A DNA stretch of 64,000 bases from NCBI RefSeq assembly GCF_901709675.1, contig NC_051107.1, positions 2,783,501 to 2,847,500 on the forward strand. The letters run 5' to 3'. The notes beneath the pieces were generated by a model. It ran no database searches, was not told the DNA's origin, and saw nothing but the letters and a program-made list of their open reading frames with translations. Shown here piece by piece: positions 59,501 to 64,000 of the stretch (position 1 is its first letter; the number at the start of each line of letters is the position of its first letter). This stretch comes from Syngnathus acus (taxonomy: Eukaryota > Chordata > Actinopteri > Syngnathiformes > Syngnathidae). The translations under genes and the position numbers were made by a program.

Positions 59501-62500
59501 GCTGTCCCCCACGGCTGATCTGCGGCTAACTGCTTGCTGGATGGAGGCTCATATCTCCTTCCCTATTCCCAACACCTCTTTTTCGGAAGCGGTCGCCCGT
59601 TCCTTTCGGCTCCGGCTTCCTGGCTGCCGCTCAGGTAGGGAGAATAACAGGCCCTGGCAATTGGGAAGGTCACCACGGTAGATTTATGTTTGCTTTAAAG
59701 GAGTGAGGCCGCATTGGGTGCAGACACCAGGAATCGGGGCTGATGTAGGATCCTATATTTTCACTGACGGACCACGGACAAGGGGGGTAGTTACTCCCCT
59801 TTGCTTGATAACATTTCAAAGTCATGCTAGGAGTGGGGGAAAAAAAAAAATCTGGCAGATGCACAAGTAAGATAACCACTGAGGCTTTCCCATTTATCAC
59901 ACTCTTCATTGCTTTGCCCTCATGGCAATACATAGATGGCTGTCAATTTGACAGTGATGGTGACAAAGAACAAAGGTCATGGTCACTCGCTCCCGTGCAC
60001 TAATTGGCCTATCACTTAACCAAGGCCTTTAATAGCAGAGCATGGCAATGACTATTAGAGTCCTACAGTGATGGAATCAGAATAATCACCGGCTTCCGAG
60101 TTCTCTCGGGTAGTTTGAATGCACCCACAAAGGAACGGAAGACACGGGTTGATATATGGGAAACTATGGTGGGAGTGGGCTGGACGTTCATTCGTGATTG
60201 TAGCAATTCAACCTTCAAACGCCAATTTACGCGGCGGCTGACCTGGAGGAGCGACGGATAATTACACCGCCTGACCCCTGCCGACCCGCCGATCGCCTGC
60301 TCTGTTTATCAGATTTCACATTTTCTGACGACGTTCCACAGAGAAATCTCTGGGCCATTTGCGAGATGGATTAGATTGCTTTATTGAAGGGCCTGTCGGG
60401 GGAGCGCGTCAATGGGAGGGGAGGCGAGGAGGGGGGCCGGTCTTTCGTGTTTGTTTGAGGCCGGGAAATGAGAGGGGACAGAGATGGTGCCAGTGAACAA
60501 GGCGAGCGGCGGGATCGGTATGCTAGACAAAGCGCAGGAGCCCATTTTCAGACATTCCGAAACAAGGCGGATAAACTATTCAGGAAAAGCGAGATCCCGA
60601 GAGAGCTAAGAGCAATTTGCTGAAGGTCAATCTATTAATCACACGATAAATGTTGAGCATTTTACCTTACCGAAACGTGTTACTCGCGACAAAGGCATTC
60701 GAAGGCAACGCAAACAACAAAGACAGGAACATGGTAAGATTCAATTTGTGAGATGCAGATTTTTGATCAATTGAATTCAGAAACCTTCAAAAAGTAATCC
60801 CATGTCAAGGTCTTAATTATTGTGTGGAATAAACAAAAACAAACAAAGGACATGTTCATATAACTTATTTAAAATAAGCAATTCAAACAAATGGAACTCA
60901 AATTCTCAAAGTGCTGTTAAAAAGCCATTATCTCTAAGTGATGGAATATTTTTTTGTCCATTATAGTATAGATCTGCTGCTAGTAACAAACTGGAAAACA
61001 AAAAGTCAAAGCTGACGAACAGCTTCAATTAAATCTGGTGCCACACCATAAACCGTGGCCAGACTCCGGCAAAAATTGTGATGGGCATCTAAATGGCGCC
61101 TCCAAGGCCGCGCTGGACCGTGCGAAACACACAAACGTCAATTTTATTCAACAGTCCATCAGCCGCCTTAATGTAAAAAGAAAGATTTGCCCGCGCTTAA
61201 GTGGGTTTTAATGCGCCAGAGCAGAGTTGGCTTGCCTGGGTCTAGCTGATGAAGATTAGCTGACTTCTTCTATTAGGAAAGGCTGTCTGGTGCAGCCGGC
61301 TGAAGTGGCAAGACAATAACCAAGTGCTAATTGTGCGTAACCAGGTCTCTTGTCGTTTAGTATGCACGATGTGTCTGGCTAGCGCGGACGGCGGCGACGT
61401 CGAGACTAATGTCCTTTGTGTCTGATTGTGCTTGGTGTAACCTTCGCAAATGCAAACTCACTGGCGGTCACCTACCGCAGAAGAGATAGCTTTACCTTTT
61501 GTCGCATTGAATTACAATATGTGGGCAAGGTGTACGGGATAAAATGTAATATATACCCCAAGTCCACAGTATTGGGATCAATCGGGTCTTGCTTTACAAA
61601 TAAAGCAAGCAGTTTTGGCTGACACTATCAAGAAAATTGACACTGCAAATTATTTCTTTAAATATTTCGACTTCTTTGTGGAGCTGAATCAATTAACCAA
61701 AATATACTAGTGTTAGCATTAGAGCTAGGCTATTTCTTCTCATCTAGATTCTCCCAAAAAAAACCTAAACCAAACCAAAACAAAAACACACCCATAAAAT
61801 TTAGGTCTGTTTTCCCTTCATCTGTTTCACCTGTGGTATGCCCCGCCCCCATATGGCTCCACCAATCAGCTTTCTCATACTGGACATGCCAGGTGGATCT
61901 CGTTCATCATGAGGATTTTCCAATTAGACAAATTGTTGGTGTCTAGAATAACTAAAAAATATAAATCCGATCTGTAGAACTTTTTAATTGACATTTTACA
62001 TTCTCGATGAGATACGTCATTGTTGTTTCCTTGAGTTGCAGTTTTCTAAAAATGAAGTCTGCATTGTTGTCTTTGTAAAGTCACAATTGTGGTACAAGCA
62101 GTCACCTCTGACCAGGTTCAGGATTTGAGTAGACTTCCCGTAATGAAAACTGATGGAAGAATAAGTACAGAGGGGCCCCACTAGTTTTGTCTAGCCTGAA
62201 ACTCCGCAGTCGTAGTACAAGATCATCATCTCTATGTCCGTCTGGGGTATCTCTCTGGTCACTTGTTAGAGTGATAAATCTCTGGATGTTCAACTATCAG
62301 CGGGGTTAGTACAACTCAATCGTTCTTCCCCTAGCAGCTATTTGGCCGGATGCAGGTAGCGGCGGCGAGACGCCAGTTCAACGCAGTTCAATCACTCACC
62401 TCTGATTGCAGAGCTGGCACGCGAAGCAGTCCAGGTGGTAGACGTTCTCTTTGGCTCTCATGACCATCTCAAAGGCTGGAATTAGCTTGCTGCAGGCTGC

Positions 62501-62525
62501 GCAGTTCCCCGTCACGCCAAACAAC
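56572..62525 (-). CDS. lmo3: LIM domain only 3 (LMO3), last two coding exons
   Basis: Nuclear LIM-only adaptor that bridges transcription factors (for example bHLH and LDB1 complexes) in neural tissue. Exon 62400-62525 (126 bp) begins with the last base of an Arg codon and encodes LFGVTGNCAACSKLIPAFEM through NVYHLDCFACQLCNQ. The final exon 56572-56677 encodes RFCVGDKFFLKNNMILCQ, TDYEEGLMKEGYAPQVR and the stop. Together they make the second LIM zinc-binding domain, with all its Cys/His/Asp ligands (CAAC, HLDC, CQLC, CQTD). The ending EEGLMKEGYAPQVR separates LMO3 from LMO1, which ends differently. Splice sites are consensus (gcag|g acceptor at both exons, ag|gtgagt donor at 62399). Intron 56678-62399 is 5.7 kb. 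The first LIM domain and start codon lie beyond 64000. Confidence 0.96.
57029..57051. repeat. Poly(G) tract
   Basis: About 20 consecutive G in the last lmo3 intron (C-run on the coding strand). It could form G-quadruplex structure, or be of uncertain length as a sequencing artefact. Confidence 0.8.
57440..57600 (-). pseudogene. LINE ORF fragment in the last lmo3 intron
   Basis: The minus-strand frame reads LEVQNTAAHLLTGTRKREQI, matching the segment 'QNAAARLLTGTRKREHI' found after the RT domain of several vertebrate LINEs. Downstream of it the frame decays. No 3' tail is seen. It has the same orientation as lmo3. Confidence 0.5.
59464..59502 (+). other. Imperfect hairpin, 10-bp perfect stem with 5-nt loop
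   Basis: GATGAGGCTG (59471-59480), loop gacga, CAGCCTCATC (59486-59495). An outer GCTA/TAGC pair is separated by symmetric gat/gat. It lies in a comparatively GC-rich, repeat-poor part of the lmo3 intron. Function unknown. Confidence 0.4.
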
Positions 62526-62687
62526 CTGCGCCACATCGAACAGCTAATATTAGCGTCTGTAAAACTGCAACTTTGGGAGTCCTGCACTTTCCAGGCAGAC
62601 CGGGAATTTTTATAGACTGATCAAAATGTTGAAGACAAAAAAAACACCTTTCGCATTTATAGACTACGCTGTATATATTAAAGTTTT

Positions 62688-62740
62688 ATTATATCCATTT
62701 TCTATCTCACTTATTTTGTTCAGGGTCGTCATCCGAGCGG
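62688..62740 (+). repeat. Short copy of the 'atccattttctat...gggtcgtc' fish repeat
   Basis: Reads 'tatccattttctatctcact' and 'ttcagggtcgtcatccgagc', matching a repeat found throughout teleost genomes. It is truncated after about 50 bp and lies in an upstream lmo3 intron. Confidence 0.5.
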
Positions 62741-62860
62741 GAACTGAATTTTCCATCAAGTCTACGCAGGGTCACGGTAAAAATGTGGACTTTGAGAATC
62801 ATTTCGGATAGTTTGTCGTTTCAAGTTAGTTCAAGTTTGTAACATCTTCGATCATTAGAA

Positions 62861-62932
62861 CACCACCACACTGATGCTATTCGTTAGCCTATCTATGACG
62901 TTTTCCATTGTCTGCTAGCGTTAAGCTAAACA
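62861..62932 (-). repeat. Interspersed repeat family A, copy 5 (antisense, 5' part)
   Basis: The reverse complement reads 'ttagcttaacgctagcagac', 'gtcatagataggctaacgaa' and 'tagcatcagtgtggtggtg', closely matching copy 4 at 44109. Confidence 0.6.
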
Positions 62933-64000
62933 CACCTCTAACAAAGTCGTTGTTTTGAAAGCGTGATTTTCTTTGTAAAGTTTGACTGAGAGTTTAACAA
63001 CCTGACCTGCTGATATTGACGAGTATAGGTATTGGATAAAAAAAGCTCGATTGGTCTTGGCCAAAGCATAAAAAAAAAAAAATGCAGGGCCACAGCTTGG
63101 GCCATTGAAATAGATGGGACATGGCTTCCACCACTGCCCAGGGAGGACCCTATTATTTCTCTGCCTGCTCCAGGGACTTTAATAGGAGTATTCATTAGGG
63201 ATTCAGGGCTGTTACTACACAGCGACCTAGACCGGGGATACAAGGGAGAAAAGAATCTGATAACGAAATCATATAACAAAATAACCTATTAAGCAGACTT
63301 CTTGGGGCACTTTTAGCCATCGTTGTTAAAATGATAAAACGGCATGCCACTCTCTGAGTCTGTAAGAGATCGCAATCTGATAAATGATCTCGGGGCTTGG
63401 GATATGCAGGGTTGTTTATTAACCTTCAGAAAGTATGTTTCCCAGAGGCACAGGAAGCAGATAGATTGCGCCCTCATGAATACCTCCAGAATTAAGGGCC
63501 ACTGTCAACACACCTTGAGACAATGAAGGATATTGCTTCCAACGTGGTAAGCTTGGTGAAAACAAAGAAGGTCTCTTCTGTGGATTATTACTGACTTAAT
63601 TAAAAAAATTATGCCTTCTCCTTTGAGCCCTCTAAATTTAGATATGTCTCTGTTATCTTTCGTTTTTTTTTTTTTTTCCCCTGCGTATCGCCAAAAGGCG
63701 CTGGGATGAAATGGATGAAATGATGACTTCTCTCCTTACAAAGAACGGTAATTGATCTAAAAAAAAAAAACAAGAAAGAGCTAGATATGATAGATTTAGT
63801 CGGAGATAATGAGCACGTGTGCTGGAGCCTAACAGCAGCACTCTGTATTACGCCGTACGACAGAATCACAGCGAGACGCCGCTTACTCTGCAGGGGTGAA
63901 CGTCCTTGTCTTCCACTAACCCGAATCATTTTCAGATAGCATGCTCTCAAGGCTCCCCAGATTATAAATGATGGAAGGTATTCGGGTAAAAAAGTGATGT
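62933..64000. other. lmo3 intron sequence, no exon found
   Basis: The first LIM-domain exon of lmo3 was looked for on the minus strand (Cys-rich block ending in a YLR-type junction) and is not present, so it must lie beyond 64000. ORFs at 62938-63279 and 63609-63950 show no motif. A/T homopolymers occur near 63070, 63664 and 63758. Confidence 0.6.

Noticed and set aside
1-64000. CRISPR arrays, prokaryotic operons, tRNA or rRNA genes, viral genes
   Set aside because: Tandem repeats here lack the short-repeat/unique-spacer layout. No tRNA cloverleaf, rRNA segment or viral gene was recognised by eye on either strand.

Overview
The window is nuclear DNA from a ray-finned fish, probably a percomorph teleost. 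The genes are vertebrate, split by GT-AG introns (many only 55 to 300 bp), and set in AT-rich DNA with long homopolymer runs and many short inverted-repeat transposons. The species cannot be named from the sequence. No bacterial operons, CRISPR arrays, phage or plasmid features were seen.

Five genes are supported. (1) 1-909 (+): the 3' part of a BTG/Tob-family anti-proliferative gene, four exons, 5' end outside the window. (2) 7176-18625 (+): complete hmga2, five exons, 109 codons, followed by a 3'UTR of about 3.6 kb with seven let-7 seed matches. (3) 22803-26992 (+): complete dera, nine exons, 318 aa, with its catalytic lysines at the human positions. (4) 39819-40624 (+): complete mgst1, three coding exons, 151 aa. 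(5) 56572-62525 (-): the last two coding exons of lmo3; its 5' exons lie beyond the right edge.

Layout: 1-0.9 kb btg-like gene; 0.9-6.8 kb intergenic with mobile-element remnants; 6.8-7.2 kb GC-rich hmga2 promoter; 7.2-22.2 kb hmga2, whose 8.3 kb intron 3 holds two minisatellites; 22.7-27.0 kb dera, with an antisense hAT transposase fossil in intron 6; 27.0-39.7 kb intergenic with several inverted-repeat elements, a LINE remnant and tandem repeats; 39.7-41.0 kb mgst1; 41-56.5 kb intergenic; 56.6-62.5 kb the 3' half of lmo3; 62.5-64 kb lmo3 intron.

The genes do not form one pathway. dera acts in deoxynucleoside catabolism and mgst1 in membrane detoxification. hmga2, lmo3 and the btg-like gene encode regulators of growth and differentiation. 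dera-mgst1-lmo3 order matches the human 12p12 neighbourhood, except that no SLC15A5 exons are visible between dera and mgst1. hmga2 lies directly upstream of dera here, whereas in human it is on the other arm of chromosome 12.

No new enzymatic or defence system was found. The most interesting signals are regulatory or evolutionary: the let-7 site cluster, an hmga2 acidic tail made only of Glu/Asp, loss of the MGST1 sensor cysteine, a 14-bp D-box palindrome before mgst1, and an interspersed repeat family whose 3' end carries a CTCF-like motif.
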